A stretch of 64,000 nucleotides of DNA, from positions 62,001 to 126,000 of the forward strand of contig NZ_SACP01000003.1 in NCBI RefSeq assembly GCF_004004555.2, given 5' to 3'. The notes under the pieces are model-generated. The model was not told where the DNA came from. It did not search any database and saw only the letters and a list, made by a program, of their open reading frames with translations. A program made the translations under genes and the position numbers. Shown piece by piece: positions 17,280-26,792 of the stretch. Position 1 is the first letter of the stretch. Each line of letters opens with the position of its first letter. Source of the stretch: Methylobacterium oryzihabitans (GTDB lineage Bacteria > Pseudomonadota > Alphaproteobacteria > Rhizobiales > Beijerinckiaceae).

Positions 17280-19343
17280 ATGACGGCCATCAGCAGACAC
17301 GGCCCCTGGGCCCTGGTCGGGGCGCTCGGCGCCGCCGCCCTCGCGGTGGTGGCGACCAACCGCGGCGAGAGCGTCAACGCGCTCTGGATCGTGGTCGCGG
17401 CGGTCTCGGTCTACCTCATCGCCTACCGCTACTACTCGCTCTACATCGCCGAGCGGGTGATGAAGCTCGACGCGAACCGGGCCACCCCGGCGCAACGCCA
17501 CAACGACGGGCTCGACTACGTCCCGACCGACAAGTACGTCCTGTTCGGCCACCACTTCGCCGCCATCGCGGGCGCGGGCCCCCTCGTCGGCCCGGTGCTC
17601 GCCGCGCAGATGGGCTACCTGCCGGGCCTGCTGTGGATCCTCGCCGGCGTCGTGCTCGCCGGCGCGGTGCAGGACTTCATGGTCCTGTTCGTCTCGATGC
17701 GCCGCGACGGCCGCTCCCTCGGCGAGCTGATCCGGGCCGAGCTCGGCACGATACCCGGCATCATCGCGCTGTTCGGCGCCTTCCTCATCATGGTCATCAT
17801 CCTGGCGGTGCTGTCGCTGATCGTCGTCAAGGCGCTCGCCGAGAGCCCGTGGGGCACCTTCACCGTCATGGCGACGATCCCGATCGCGCTGCTGATGGGC
17901 GTCTACTCGCGCTGGATCCGCCCCGGAAAGATCGGCGAGGTCTCGGTCCTCGGCTTCGTCCTGCTGATGCTCGCGATCATCCTCGGCCAGACCGTCGCCG
18001 AGACCCCGACGCTCGCCGCGATGTTCACCTTCACCGGCACGCAATTGTGCTGGATGCTGATCGGCTACGGCTTCGTCGCCTCGATCCTGCCGGTCTGGCT
18101 GCTGCTCGCCCCGCGCGACTACCTCTCGACCTTCCTCAAGATCGGCACCATCGTCGGGTTGGCGCTCGGCATCCTGGTGCTGGCGCCCCACCTCCAGATG
18201 CCGGCGGTGACGAAGTTCGTCGACGGCACCGGCCCGGTCTGGTCGGGTAGCCTGTTTCCGTTCCTGTTCATCACCATCGCGTGCGGCGCGGTCTCGGGCT
18301 TCCACAGCCTGATCTCGTCGGGCACGACCCCGAAGCTGATCGACAACGAGGTCAATGCCCGCTTCATCGGCTACGGCGGCATGCTGATGGAATCGTTCGT
18401 CGCCGTGATGGCGCTCGTCGCCGCCAGCGTCATCGATCCGGGCGTCTACTTCACCATGAACTCGCCGGCGGCGGTCGTCGGCACCACGCCCGAGAGCGCC
18501 GCCGCGGCGGTGACCGCGATGGGCTTCGCCATCACGCCCGATACGATCGCCCAGACCGCGGCGGATGTCGGCGAGCACAGCATCATCTCGCGCGCCGGCG
18601 GCGCCCCGACCCTCGCGGTCGGCATGGCCCACATCATCTCGAACGTCATCGGCGGCAAGACCATGATGGCGTTCTGGTACCACTTCGCGATCCTGTTCGA
18701 GGCGCTGTTCATCCTCACGGCGGTCGATGCCGGGACCCGGGCCGGGCGCTTCATGCTCCAGGACCTCATCGGCGTCGCGGTGCCGGCGTTCAAGGACACC
18801 GCCTCGTGGGGGCCGAGCATCATCGCCACCGGCATCTGCGTCGCCGCCTGGGGCTTCTTCCTCTACCAGGGCGTCACCGATCCCCTCGGCGGCGTGAACA
18901 CCCTGTGGCCGCTGTTCGGAATCTCCAACCAGATGCTCGCGGCGATCGCGCTGACGCTGTGCACCGTCGTGATCTTCAAGATGAAGCGCGAGCGCTACGC
19001 CTGGATCACGATCGTGCCGACCGTCTGGCTCATCGCCTGCACCCTGACGGCGGGCCTCCTGAAGGTGTTCTCGTCCGATCCCCGGGTCGGGTTCCTGGCG
19101 CATGCCGACCGCTACGCGACGGCGCTCGCCGAGAACCGGGTGCTGGCCCCGGCCAAGACCCTCGACCAGATGCGCCAGATCGTGTTCAACGACCGCATCG
19201 ACGCCGTGCTGGCGCTGATGTTCGTCGCCGTCGTGGTGGCGATCGTGGTGTTCGGCGTGATGGCCTGCCTCAAGGCCTACCGGGCCGACCGCTGGACCGC
19301 GCTGGAAGCCGATCCGCGCACCGTCCCGGCCCCGGCGGAGTGA
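17280..19343 (+). CDS. cstA: CstA-type carbon starvation/pyruvate or peptide transporter
   Basis: 687 residues with at least sixteen hydrophobic helices. It has the CstA core motifs: DYVPTDKYVLFGHHFAAIAG, GPLVGPVLAAQMGYLPG and GAVQDFMVLFVSMRRDGRS, and later SGTTPKLI and GTRAGRFMLQDL. The family includes E. coli CstA and BtsT (YjiY), transporters of peptides and pyruvate respectively. The ATG at 17280 has a GGGAGGGA site. It is followed by a ybdD-like gene with a 1-bp to 4-bp gap, the typical companion. Upstream is the LuxR regulator. Peptide versus pyruvate specificity is not decided by sequence alone. Confidence 0.93.
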   Translation: MTAISRHGPWALVGALGAAALAVVATNRGESVNALWIVVAAVSVYLIAYRYYSLYIAERVMKLDANRATPAQRHNDGLDYVPTDKYVLFGHHFAAIAGAGPLVGPVLAAQMGYLPGLLWILAGVVLAGAVQDFMVLFVSMRRDGRSLGELIRAELGTIPGIIALFGAFLIMVIILAVLSLIVVKALAESPWGTFTVMATIPIALLMGVYSRWIRPGKIGEVSVLGFVLLMLAIILGQTVAETPTLAAMFTFTGTQLCWMLIGYGFVASILPVWLLLAPRDYLSTFLKIGTIVGLALGILVLAPHLQMPAVTKFVDGTGPVWSGSLFPFLFITIACGAVSGFHSLISSGTTPKLIDNEVNARFIGYGGMLMESFVAVMALVAASVIDPGVYFTMNSPAAVVGTTPESAAAAVTAMGFAITPDTIAQTAADVGEHSIISRAGGAPTLAVGMAHIISNVIGGKTMMAFWYHFAILFEALFILTAVDAGTRAGRFMLQDLIGVAVPAFKDTASWGPSIIATGICVAAWGFFLYQGVTDPLGGVNTLWPLFGISNQMLAAIALTLCTVVIFKMKRERYAWITIVPTVWLIACTLTAGLLKVFSSDPRVGFLAHADRYATALAENRVLAPAKTLDQMRQIVFNDRIDAVLALMFVAVVVAIVVFGVMACLKAYRADRWTALEADPRTVPAPAE

Positions 19344-19347
19344 CGTG

Positions 19348-19569
19348 ATGACCTCCGCCGAGACCCTGCGCGACCGCTGGAAGACGCTCACCCGATGCGT
19401 CTGCGACGGCGCGCGGCTGATGGTCGGCCAGGGCAACTACGACGCCTATGCCGACCATGTCCGCCGCACCCACCCCGACCGCGAGCCGATGACCCCGACG
19501 GAGTTCTTCCGCGAGCGGCAGAACGCCCGCTACGGGGTCGGCGGCCGCGGCGGGTTCCGCTGCTGCTGA
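19348..19569 (+). CDS. YbdD/YjiX-family small protein
   Basis: 73 residues from ATG 19348, or 74 from GTG 19345. The family pattern is present: GQGNYDAYADHVRRTHPDR near the centre, EFFRERQNARYG and a C-terminal Gly/Arg/Cys tail (RGGFRCC). YbdD and YjiX are always next to CstA-type transporters and are needed for their transport activity. The gene begins 4 bp after cstA and is followed by a GC-rich hairpin, so the two-gene operon is complete. Confidence 0.92.
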   Translation: MTSAETLRDRWKTLTRCVCDGARLMVGQGNYDAYADHVRRTHPDREPMTPTEFFRERQNARYGVGGRGGFRCC

Positions 19570-19575
19570 TCCGCA

Positions 19576-19599
19576 CCCGGCGGCCGTCACGCCGCCGGG
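19576..19599 (+). terminator. Hairpin after cstA-ybdD
   Basis: CCCGGCGGC and GCCGCCGGG make a 9-bp stem with a 6-base loop a few bases after the small gene's stop. No U run follows, so termination is likely weak or Rho-assisted. The remaining 247 bp to the next gene hold no recognisable feature. Confidence 0.45.
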
Positions 19600-19846
19600 A
19601 TCGTCCGCCGTTCGTTGCGGGAATACCTCGGCGGCGAAAACGACAGGGCTTGGCCGGAACCAAACCGGACTTCGCCGCAAGCACAGGCCCTGCCGTCACC
19701 TAGGCCACGCCGCTGTCGCAATTCGGTAAATCCGGCCTTAATCAGGGCTGATCCTGAAGCATGGCCGTTCCGCGGGATCATCACGGCTGAGTTCGGGAGG
19801 CGGGTGCTACGTTGAAGACCAACCCGCTTCAACGCAGTTCAGGCTC

Positions 19847-20779
19847 GTGGCCACCCTCGCTCCCGCTCTTCCCGTCGTCCTGTCGCGTCCCGTCCGCTCC
19901 GCCTCGTCGGTGGAGGCGCCGATCCTCGGCATCGGGCTGGTCGTGCTCTCGACCGTGTTCCTGTCGACCTCGGACACCACCGCGAAGGTTCTCGCCGGCT
20001 CCGTGCACGGGCTCGAGATCGCGTGGCTGCGCTACATCGGCTACCTCGCGGTGATGCTGGTGGCGGCGGGCCTGCGCAGCGCCCGCGGCGGCGCTCCGCT
20101 GCGCACCAGCCGGCCCGGTCTCCAGCTCCTGCGCGGCACCTGCATCGTCGGGTCGGCGGCGCTGTTCCTCACCGGCCTGCGCTTCCTGCCGATCGCCGAG
20201 GCGACGGCTTTGGGCTTCGTCGCCCCGGTCTTCGTCACCGCCCTGTCGATCGTCTTCCTCGGCGAGAAGGTCGGGATGCGGCGCTGGATCGCCGCCGTCG
20301 TCGGCCTGTGCGGCGTGGTCATCATCATGCGGCCGGGCACCGGCGCGTTCCAGGCCGCCGCCCTGCTGCCGATCTGCTCGGCCCTGTTCTGGGCCGGCGC
20401 TCTCGTCGCCACCCGCAAGATCAACGGCTACGACGCGCCCCAGACCACGATGACGTGGTCGGCGGTGGTCGGGTTCGCGATCCTGTCCTGCATCGTCCCG
20501 TTCGTGTGGACGGCGCCGAACCTGGAGCAGGTCGGGATCGGGCTGATGATCGGCGTCATCTCGACCGCCGGCCACTGGATCATCACCATCGCCTACCGCC
20601 ACGCCCCGGCCTCGACCCTGGTGCCGTTCTCCTACAGCCAGATCGTCTGGGCCGCCCTGTTCGGCTTCGCGCTGTTCGGCACCGTGCCGGACGTCTACGT
20701 CGCCCTCGGCGTCACCGTGATCGCCGCGAGCGGCCTCTACACCGCCCACCGCGAGCGGATCAGCCGCGCCGCTCGCTGA
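19847..20779 (+). CDS. DMT-family (EamA) transporter
   Basis: 310 residues with ten transmembrane segments in two EamA repeats. Clear motifs: GLEIAWLRYIGYLAVM, RGTCIVGSAALFLTGLRFLPIAEA, FVAPVFVTALSIVFLGEKVG in the first half, and ALFWAGALVATRK and HAPASTLVPFSYSQIVWAA in the second. The start is GTG 19847, the first in-frame start before the hydrophobic core. This family exports amino acids or other metabolites; the substrate cannot be told. Its neighbour on the other strand is an SDR gene, with a hairpin between. Confidence 0.85.
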   Translation: MATLAPALPVVLSRPVRSASSVEAPILGIGLVVLSTVFLSTSDTTAKVLAGSVHGLEIAWLRYIGYLAVMLVAAGLRSARGGAPLRTSRPGLQLLRGTCIVGSAALFLTGLRFLPIAEATALGFVAPVFVTALSIVFLGEKVGMRRWIAAVVGLCGVVIIMRPGTGAFQAAALLPICSALFWAGALVATRKINGYDAPQTTMTWSAVVGFAILSCIVPFVWTAPNLEQVGIGLMIGVISTAGHWIITIAYRHAPASTLVPFSYSQIVWAALFGFALFGTVPDVYVALGVTVIAASGLYTAHRERISRAAR

Positions 20780-20782
20780 GGC

Positions 20783-20802
20783 AGGGGGCGGTTCAGCCCC
20801 CT
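20783..20802. terminator. Bidirectional hairpin between DMT transporter and SDR genes
   Basis: AGGGGGC and GCCCCCT form a 7-bp stem with a 6-base loop between the convergent gene ends at 20779 and 20822. Symmetry fits both directions; no long U run. Confidence 0.45.
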
Positions 20803-20821
20803 CCAGACATCGCGACCCGCC

Positions 20822-21820
20822 TCACGCCCGCCGCCGCAGCAGCGCCGCCGCCGCGAAGCCGACGCCCGCCAGCACCGCGCCCGTGGCGAGCGGATGGGTC
20901 CGCGCCCTCGTGTAGGCGCTGGTGCGGTGGACGTAGCCCGGATGGTCGCCGCGGGCGTGGCCGTCCTCGCCCGGCCCGTGCAGGGAGCCGCGGGGATCGC
21001 GCGGCGGCTCGGCCCGCAACTGCTGCGACGCCATCAGGCCGCCGAGCCGGTCGAAGGTGCCGGGCGCCACCTTTTTGAACCCGGTCATCGCCCGCCCGCC
21101 GCCGCCGACGATGAGCTCGCGCTGCGGATGCACGGCGGCGTGCAGGATCGCGTGCGCGACCTCGTCGGGGTGGTAGACCGGCGGCGGCAGCATCGGCTCG
21201 CGGTCGGTGTAGTTGCGGGCGTGGTGCGGGAACGGCGTGTCGATCGCCGCCGGCTTGATGAGCGTCACCGAGACCGGGGCGCCGTCCTGCTCCAGCTCCA
21301 TCCGCAGGGCGTCGGTGAAGCCGCGGATGGCGTGCTTGCTCGCCGCGTACATGCCCTGGAGCGGGATCGCGAGGTCGGAAGCGATGCTGCCGACGTTGAC
21401 CAGCGCGCCGCCGTCGCGCCGCAGCAGCGGCACCGCGACCAGCGAGCCGTAGACCGTGCCCCAGAAATTGATCTGGAACAGGCGCTCGTGGTCCTCGTCC
21501 GAGACGTCTTCCAGGCGGCCGTAGATCGAGATCCCGGCGTTGTTGACCCAGGTGTCGATCCCGCCGAAGCGCTCGACCGCCCAATCCGCCACCGCCTGGA
21601 CGTCCTCGCGCCGGCCGACATCGGCGACGCGGTGGGTCACCTGCGCGCCCTCGCGGCCGAGGTCGTCCTGCACTTGCGCCAGGGCGTCGGCGTTGCGCGA
21701 GGCCAGGACCAGCCGGGCGCCGCGCCGGGCCGCCATGCGGGCGGTCGCGAGGCCGATGCCGCTCGACGCGCCGGTGATGACGACGACCTGCCGGTCGAGG
21801 GGCTTGTGGGGGCTCGGCAT
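20822..21820 (-). CDS. Short-chain dehydrogenase/reductase with C-terminal membrane helix
   Basis: 332 residues from the ATG at 21820, chosen because GGAGGATCCG precedes it (an upstream GTG-type start at 21850 has no site). Classical SDR signatures: TGASSGIGLA, VNNAGIS, the Ser in VGSIASDLA, and the MYAASKHAIRG catalytic Tyr/Lys pair. Beyond the usual 250 residues there is a proline- and arginine-rich linker and a C-terminal hydrophobic helix (HPLATGAVLAGVGFAAAALL), so it may be membrane-tethered. Substrate unknown. It is a single gene, facing the DMT transporter. Confidence 0.88.
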   Translation of the reverse strand: MPSPHKPLDRQVVVITGASSGIGLATARMAARRGARLVLASRNADALAQVQDDLGREGAQVTHRVADVGRREDVQAVADWAVERFGGIDTWVNNAGISIYGRLEDVSDEDHERLFQINFWGTVYGSLVAVPLLRRDGGALVNVGSIASDLAIPLQGMYAASKHAIRGFTDALRMELEQDGAPVSVTLIKPAAIDTPFPHHARNYTDREPMLPPPVYHPDEVAHAILHAAVHPQRELIVGGGGRAMTGFKKVAPGTFDRLGGLMASQQLRAEPPRDPRGSLHGPGEDGHARGDHPGYVHRTSAYTRARTHPLATGAVLAGVGFAAAALLRRRA

Positions 21821-21966
21821 CGGATCCTCCGTGTGGCGTGAATCAGCCACACAACGATCCCACGCCCGGTCCGTTCACCGGAAAATTCGTTTTTGCAGAG
21901 TGACTTAGATGATCCGCTCCGGTGACGCAGGGATGCCCGCGCCACCTTGTGGCCCAAGCGCAGGGA

Positions 21967-24051
21967 TCACGCCGCCCGAACGGCGCCGAGGAAGTCGCGC
22001 ACCTCCGCCGACAGGTGCTCGGACTGGCGCGACAACTCGGAGGCCGAGGCGAGGACCTGGCTCGCGGCGGCGCCGGTCTCCTCGGCCGCCGCTGCGACGC
22101 CGGCGATGTTGTGGGTCACGTCGGTGGTTCCGCCCGCCGCCTGGGCGACGTTGCGGACGATCTCCTGCGTCGCCGCCCCCTGCTGCTCCACCGCCGCGGC
22201 GATCGAGGTCGCGACGGCGTCGACCTCGTGGATGCGCGCGACGATGCCGCCGATCGCCGCCACCGCCTGATCGGTCGAGCCCTGGACGCGGCCGATCTGG
22301 GCCGTGATCTCGCCGGTCGCCCGGGCGGTGTGGTTGGCGAGCGCCTTGACCTCGGCCGCCACCACCGCGAAGCCGCGGCCCGCCTCGCCGGCCCGCGCCG
22401 CCTCGATGGTGGCGTTGAGCGCCAGCAGGTTGGTCTGCCCGGCGATGGTCGAGATCAGCCCGACCACGTCGCCGATGCGCCCGACCGCGCCGCTGAGGTC
22501 GCGCACGAGGTCGCCGGCCTGGGTGGCCTCGGCGACCGCTTGCCGCGCCAGCCGGGTCGAACCGTCGACCTGCCGGCCGATCTCCTGCACCGAGGCGCCG
22601 AGCTGCTCGGCCGCCGCCGCGACGGTGCCGACGTTCGAGGCCGCCGCCTCGGCGGCCCCCGCGACCGCGGCCGAGCGGCCGGCGGTCCCGGCCGCCATCC
22701 CGGCCATGCTCTCCGCGGTCGCCTGCAACTCGGTCGCCGCCGCCGTGACGGCGCCGATCACGCTGCCGACCGCCCGCTCGAAGCCGTCGGCGACCTCGCG
22801 CATCGCGGCGCGCTGGCGCTCGGCCTCCTGCACCGCCGCCTGCTCGCGGGCGGCCCGGTTGCGGTGTCCCTCGGCGACGCTGTCGCGGAACGTCTCCGCC
22901 GCCGCCGCGAGCCGGCGGATCTCGACCGGGCCGCCCTGCGGGATGGCGATGTCGGTCTCGCCGCGCCCGATCGCCGCCAGCACCGCGCTCATCCGGGTCA
23001 TCGGGCGGGCGACGGCGGCGCCGAGCCCGACGGCGAGCCCGAGGGCGAGGGCGAGCGTCGCCAAAGCCGCGCCCGACCACACCAGCACCGCCCGGTCGGC
23101 CCGGGCCCGGGCCAGGGCCGCCTGCCCGGCCAGGGAGGCGGCGAGGCGGTCCTCGACCTCCTTCAGCGCATCGACGCGCTGGCTCGCCACCGCGAACCAG
23201 CCCCTGGCGTCGGTGGAGGGCAGCGCCTGCCCGGGGATCGTCGCGAGGGTCCGGTCGCGCAGGCGCACGACCTCGCGGGCCGGCGCGGCGGTCTCGACGG
23301 CGTCGAGCCATGCCGCCTGCTCGGGCGGGGCCGCCGCCCGGAACAGGCCGGCATTCGTGGCCTGATCGGCCGCGACGGCGGCGAGGCGGCGCGCCCCGGC
23401 GACGTCGAGGCGTCCGCTCGCCAGGATGCCCGCATGCACCGCGCGCTCCTGGCCCGCCGCCTCCTTGAGGGCGAGGAAGGCCGAGAGCGCGGCGGCCCGG
23501 GCCGCCACCGCCGGATCGGCGGCGACCTGGGCCACCTCCCGCACCATCGCGAGGCCGGCCTCGACGGTGGCGGTGTAGACGGCGATGCTCTCCGCCGGCG
23601 TCGAGGACAGGGCGAGCACCGTCCGGCGCTGCGCCGCGATCCCGGCGAGGCGCTGCTCCAGCGCCTCGGCCCGGGCGTCGAAGCCGGGTCCCATCCCGCC
23701 GCCGTCCAGGCCACCGAGGGCGGTGCGGAGCCCGGCGAGCGCCGCGTCGGTGCGGCGGTGCTGGGCGGCCAACTCGTCGCCGAATTGTGCGCCCTGCGCG
23801 TTGAGGAACAGGCTGCTGGCGCCGCGCTCGCGCTGCACCTCGTGCGTCACGGCGCCGACGCGGCCGGCGAGCCCGGCCAGGGCTTCGAGCCGGTGCATGT
23901 CCCGGCTCTGCGCGACCCGCTCCGCGACCGCGAGCAGCGCCACCACCGCGAAGGCGAGGCAGGGAATGAGCGCTACCGCGACGATGCGCGACCGCAGCGT
24001 TCCGAGAATCAACATCGATCGACCGCTCTTCTTCAAGCCGAGGTCGATCAT
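21967..24051 (-). CDS. Methyl-accepting chemotaxis protein with NIT sensor domain
   Basis: 694 residues from ATG 24051; an internal ATG at 24015 is another possible start. Layout: N-terminal transmembrane helix ([19 protein letters not shown]), a periplasmic NIT-type region of about 250 residues ([36 protein letters not shown]), a second helix ([19 protein letters not shown]), a HAMP domain, then the chemoreceptor signalling domain ([30 protein letters not shown] hairpin). NIT domains are linked to nitrate/nitrite sensing. There is no C-terminal NWETF-type pentapeptide. No cheA or cheW is nearby, so it is an orphan receptor gene. Confidence 0.9.
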   Translation of the reverse strand: MIDLGLKKSGRSMLILGTLRSRIVAVALIPCLAFAVVALLAVAERVAQSRDMHRLEALAGLAGRVGAVTHEVQRERGASSLFLNAQGAQFGDELAAQHRRTDAALAGLRTALGGLDGGGMGPGFDARAEALEQRLAGIAAQRRTVLALSSTPAESIAVYTATVEAGLAMVREVAQVAADPAVAARAAALSAFLALKEAAGQERAVHAGILASGRLDVAGARRLAAVAADQATNAGLFRAAAPPEQAAWLDAVETAAPAREVVRLRDRTLATIPGQALPSTDARGWFAVASQRVDALKEVEDRLAASLAGQAALARARADRAVLVWSGAALATLALALGLAVGLGAAVARPMTRMSAVLAAIGRGETDIAIPQGGPVEIRRLAAAAETFRDSVAEGHRNRAAREQAAVQEAERQRAAMREVADGFERAVGSVIGAVTAAATELQATAESMAGMAAGTAGRSAAVAGAAEAAASNVGTVAAAAEQLGASVQEIGRQVDGSTRLARQAVAEATQAGDLVRDLSGAVGRIGDVVGLISTIAGQTNLLALNATIEAARAGEAGRGFAVVAAEVKALANHTARATGEITAQIGRVQGSTDQAVAAIGGIVARIHEVDAVATSIAAAVEQQGAATQEIVRNVAQAAGGTTDVTHNIAGVAAAAEETGAAASQVLASASELSRQSEHLSAEVRDFLGAVRAA

Positions 24052-24327
24052 AGATGTAGAATCTTACCGTCCGGTAATAGGACTCCGAATTCTACTTGAT
24101 AAATACCATCGTCTTGTCGCGAAGACGAGGTGAGGTCGATCGCAGCCAGACGCGAAACCTGCTCATGTTGCGCCAAGTCGCGACGGTCATCGGATGCGAC
24201 GAGGCCCGTGGAAACGACGGGTTCGCACGTGGTTCAACGTGAAGTTGAACTTGCCGCCTCCACTGCCGATGCCTGCGCCGATGCCTGCAACGCCGGCCCG
24301 GCCGGCATCCGGACGGGTCCGGGCCGG

Positions 24328-25365
24328 TCAGCCGCCGGTGGTGCTCATGTGGCGCGGCACCGCCGGGCGGGCGGCGCGCTCGATGACGAAGTCGTGGCCC
24401 TTGGGCTTGCGGGTGATCGCCTCGGCGATCGCCGCCGCCACCACGGCATCGTCGGGCGAGGACCGCAGGGCGGCGCGCAGGTCGGCGGCGTCCTCCTGGC
24501 CGAGGCACATGTAGAGCCGACCGGTGCAGGTCAGGCGGACCCGGTTGCAGCTCTCGCAGAAATTGTGGGTCAGCGGCGTGATGAAGCCGAGCCGGCCGCC
24601 GGTCTCCTCGACGCGCACGTAGCGGGCCGGGCCGCCGGTGCGGTCGGGCAGGGGCGTGAGGGTGTGGCGCTCGGCGAGGCGCCCGCGCACCACCGACAGC
24701 GGCAGGAACTGGTCGACCCGGTCGGGCTCGATGTCGCCGAGCGGCATGACCTCGATCAGCGTCATGTCCATGCCGGCCCCGTGCGCCCAGGCGAGCATCG
24801 CCGGGATCTCGTCCTCGTTGACGCCCTTGAGGGCGACCGCGTTGATCTTGACCCTGATGCCGGCGGCCCGGGCCGCCGCGATCCCGTCGAGCACCACCGC
24901 GAGGTCGCCGCGCCGGGTGATCGCCCGGAACTTGTCCGGGTCGAGGGTGTCGAGGGAGACGTTGATGCGCCGCACGCCGAGAGCGGCGAGTTCGGCCGCG
25001 TACTGGCCGAGCCGGGTCCCGTTGGTGGTCAGGGTCAGTTCGTCGAGGGCGCCCGAGGCGAGATGGCGCGACAGGCCGCGGAACAGGTGCATGATGTCGC
25101 GCCGCACCAGCGGCTCGCCGCCGGTGATGCGCAGCTTGCGCACGCCGCGCTCGACGAAAACGGTGCAGACCCGGTCGAGCTCCTCCAGCGTGAGCAGGTC
25201 GCGCTTGGGCAGGAACGCCATGTCCTCGGACATGCAGTAGACGCAGCGCAGGTCGCACCGGTCGGTCACCGAGACCCGAAGATAGGTGATCGCGCGCTGG
25301 AACGGGTCGATCAGCGGCGCCGGCCGGGCCGGCGCGGTCGTCAGGTCGGTGCGGGGACCCCACAT
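24328..25365 (-). CDS. moaA: GTP 3',8-cyclase MoaA
   Basis: Radical SAM enzyme that, with MoaC, turns GTP into cyclic pyranopterin monophosphate, the first step of molybdenum cofactor synthesis. 345 residues from ATG 25365. N-terminal iron-sulfur ligands in CDLRCVYC (Cys 37, 41, 44), SAM-binding GGEPLVR, and the C-terminal cluster in [15 protein letters not shown]. It ends in STTGG, the C-terminal Gly-Gly that reaches into the active site. The start is placed after a long GTG-open stretch because it gives the family's usual N-terminus. No other Moco gene adjoins it; moaD is 22 kb away. Confidence 0.95.
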   Translation of the reverse strand: MWGPRTDLTTAPARPAPLIDPFQRAITYLRVSVTDRCDLRCVYCMSEDMAFLPKRDLLTLEELDRVCTVFVERGVRKLRITGGEPLVRRDIMHLFRGLSRHLASGALDELTLTTNGTRLGQYAAELAALGVRRINVSLDTLDPDKFRAITRRGDLAVVLDGIAAARAAGIRVKINAVALKGVNEDEIPAMLAWAHGAGMDMTLIEVMPLGDIEPDRVDQFLPLSVVRGRLAERHTLTPLPDRTGGPARYVRVEETGGRLGFITPLTHNFCESCNRVRLTCTGRLYMCLGQEDAADLRAALRSSPDDAVVAAAIAEAITRKPKGHDFVIERAARPAVPRHMSTTGG

Positions 25366-25545
25366 GGCACTTCCGATTCCGGCGGTGATTCGCTCACCCG
25401 CCCAGGGACATCGCCCTGGCGGCGGGCGCGGCCTCTGCATATGAGGGCTTCCGGCGCGGGCGACAAGCGCGCCCAAGGCATAGTGCGGCACGGTATCGGG
25501 CGACCCCGATACCGGGTCCGGCTTCGTGGACGAGGACACCCGCCG

Positions 25546-25920
25546 ATGGACGATGCAGGCTGGCCGACCGAGATCCGGCTCTCCCGGGACAAGCGCACGC
25601 TGCACGTCGCGTTCGAGGGCGGCGCCGCCTACGCGCTGCCGGCGGAGTACCTGCGGGTCGAGAGCCCGTCGGCGGAGGTCCAGGGGCACGCGCCGTCGGA
25701 GCGCAAGTGGCTCGGCGGCAAGCGGCTGGTACAGATCCTGGCGGTCGAGCCGGTCGGCAACTACGCCGTGAAGCTGAGCTTCGACGACCTGCACGATACC
25801 GGGCTGTTCACCTGGAGCTACCTGCGCGAGCTCGGCGAGGAGCACGCGGCGCGCTTTTCCCGCTACGAGGCCGAACTGGCGAGCCGCGGCCTCGGCCGCG
25901 ATCCTGCCCGCCGCACATGA
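25546..25920 (+). CDS. DUF971 family protein
   Basis: 124 residues of the DUF971 fold, also seen as the N-terminal domain of gamma-butyrobetaine hydroxylases: [40 protein letters not shown], then [27 protein letters not shown]. Several alphaproteobacterial members lie near iron-sulfur or Moco genes; here moaA is divergent and close. Function unknown. The ATG at 25546 begins 180 bp from the moaA start. A minus-strand hairpin follows its stop. Confidence 0.85.
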   Translation: MDDAGWPTEIRLSRDKRTLHVAFEGGAAYALPAEYLRVESPSAEVQGHAPSERKWLGGKRLVQILAVEPVGNYAVKLSFDDLHDTGLFTWSYLRELGEEHAARFSRYEAELASRGLGRDPARRT

Positions 25921-25924
25921 GAAA

Positions 25925-25944
25925 GGGCCGGCTCGCGCCGGCCC
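25925..25944 (-). terminator. Intrinsic terminator of the L,D-transpeptidase gene
   Basis: GGGCCGGC and GCCGGCCC form an 8-bp stem with a 4-base loop. Read on the minus strand the stem is followed by TTTCTC, so it suits the leftward transpeptidase gene ending at 25972; the rightward DUF971 gene ends at its edge. Confidence 0.6.
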
Positions 25945-25971
25945 CCTCGCGTCGTGTCGATCGGGTCCGCG

Positions 25972-26604
25972 TCAGCGCAGCACGACCACCCGCGAGCCGA
26001 CCTTGGCGCGGCTGTAGAGGTCGATGACGTCGTCGTTGGTCATCCGGATGCAGCCGGACGAGACCGCGGTGCCGATCGTTTCCGGCTCGTTCGAGCCGTG
26101 GATGCGGTAGAGCGAGCCGCCGAGATACATCGCGCGGGCGCCGAGCGGGTTCTCCGGCCCGCCCTTCATGTAGCGCGGCAGGTCGGGGCGGCGGCGGATC
26201 ATCTGCGCCGGCGGGCGCCAGTCCGGCCATTCGCGCTTCATGGTGACGGTCTGGTTGCCGGCCCAGGTGAAGCCGGGCCGGCCGACGCCGACGCCGTAGC
26301 GCAGGGCCTGGCCGCCGCCGAGCACGTAGTACAGGCGGCGCTCGGCGGTCGAGACCACGATCGTGCCGGGGGCGTAGGCGCCCGTATAGGCCACGGTCTC
26401 GCGGGGGATCGGGCTCAGCTTCGGCACGGTGGCGTCGAGCGGATCCGCCGGCAGCGCGGCGGTCGGCTGCGAGCGCACCGTGACGGCGAGCGGCATGTCG
26501 AGCGGCTGGCGGGTGAGCGGGTCGATCTCGTAGGCGGCGGCGGGCGCCGCCCAGGCGGCGACCGCGCAGGCGAGCCCGGCCAGGGCGGGGGCGAAACGGC
26601 GCAT
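25972..26604 (-). CDS. L,D-transpeptidase (YkuD domain)
   Basis: 210 residues with a Sec signal peptide (ALAGLACAVAAWAAPAAAYE). The YkuD domain follows, with GTIVVSTAERRLYYVL, GPENPLGARAMYLGG, then the catalytic His in HGSNEPETIG (about residue 169) and the nucleophile Cys in SSGCIRMTNDD (about residue 185). It makes 3-3 crosslinks in peptidoglycan or attaches proteins to it, in the periplasm. Single-domain and full length. It is alone on its strand with the DUF971 gene convergent. Confidence 0.92.
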   Translation of the reverse strand: MRRFAPALAGLACAVAAWAAPAAAYEIDPLTRQPLDMPLAVTVRSQPTAALPADPLDATVPKLSPIPRETVAYTGAYAPGTIVVSTAERRLYYVLGGGQALRYGVGVGRPGFTWAGNQTVTMKREWPDWRPPAQMIRRRPDLPRYMKGGPENPLGARAMYLGGSLYRIHGSNEPETIGTAVSSGCIRMTNDDVIDLYSRAKVGSRVVVLR

Positions 26605-26792
26605 GGAACCCTCTGTGGAACCCGATGTCCGATGGTGGGGAAGGTGCGGAGACTGCCGCGCACCTTGCGGCGGAACCGATGGCCAAGCCGTAAACGCGCC
26701 TGGATTAAAGCCAAGCTTAAACGCGTGGGCCGCCACCGGTTGCGCCGGCGCCGTGGTTCGGGCGCCACACCGGGTTGCCGCAGGGGAGCCGG

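Noticed and set aside
17097..19436. 779-residue minus-strand open frame opposite cstA
   Set aside because: Antisense shadow of a clear transporter; composition is Asp/Arg/His-rich with no domain.
24328..25365. Moco riboswitch or extended MoaA
   Set aside because: The leader gap upstream of moaA is short and shows no conserved riboswitch-like structure; the 505-residue open frame upstream extension is an artefact.
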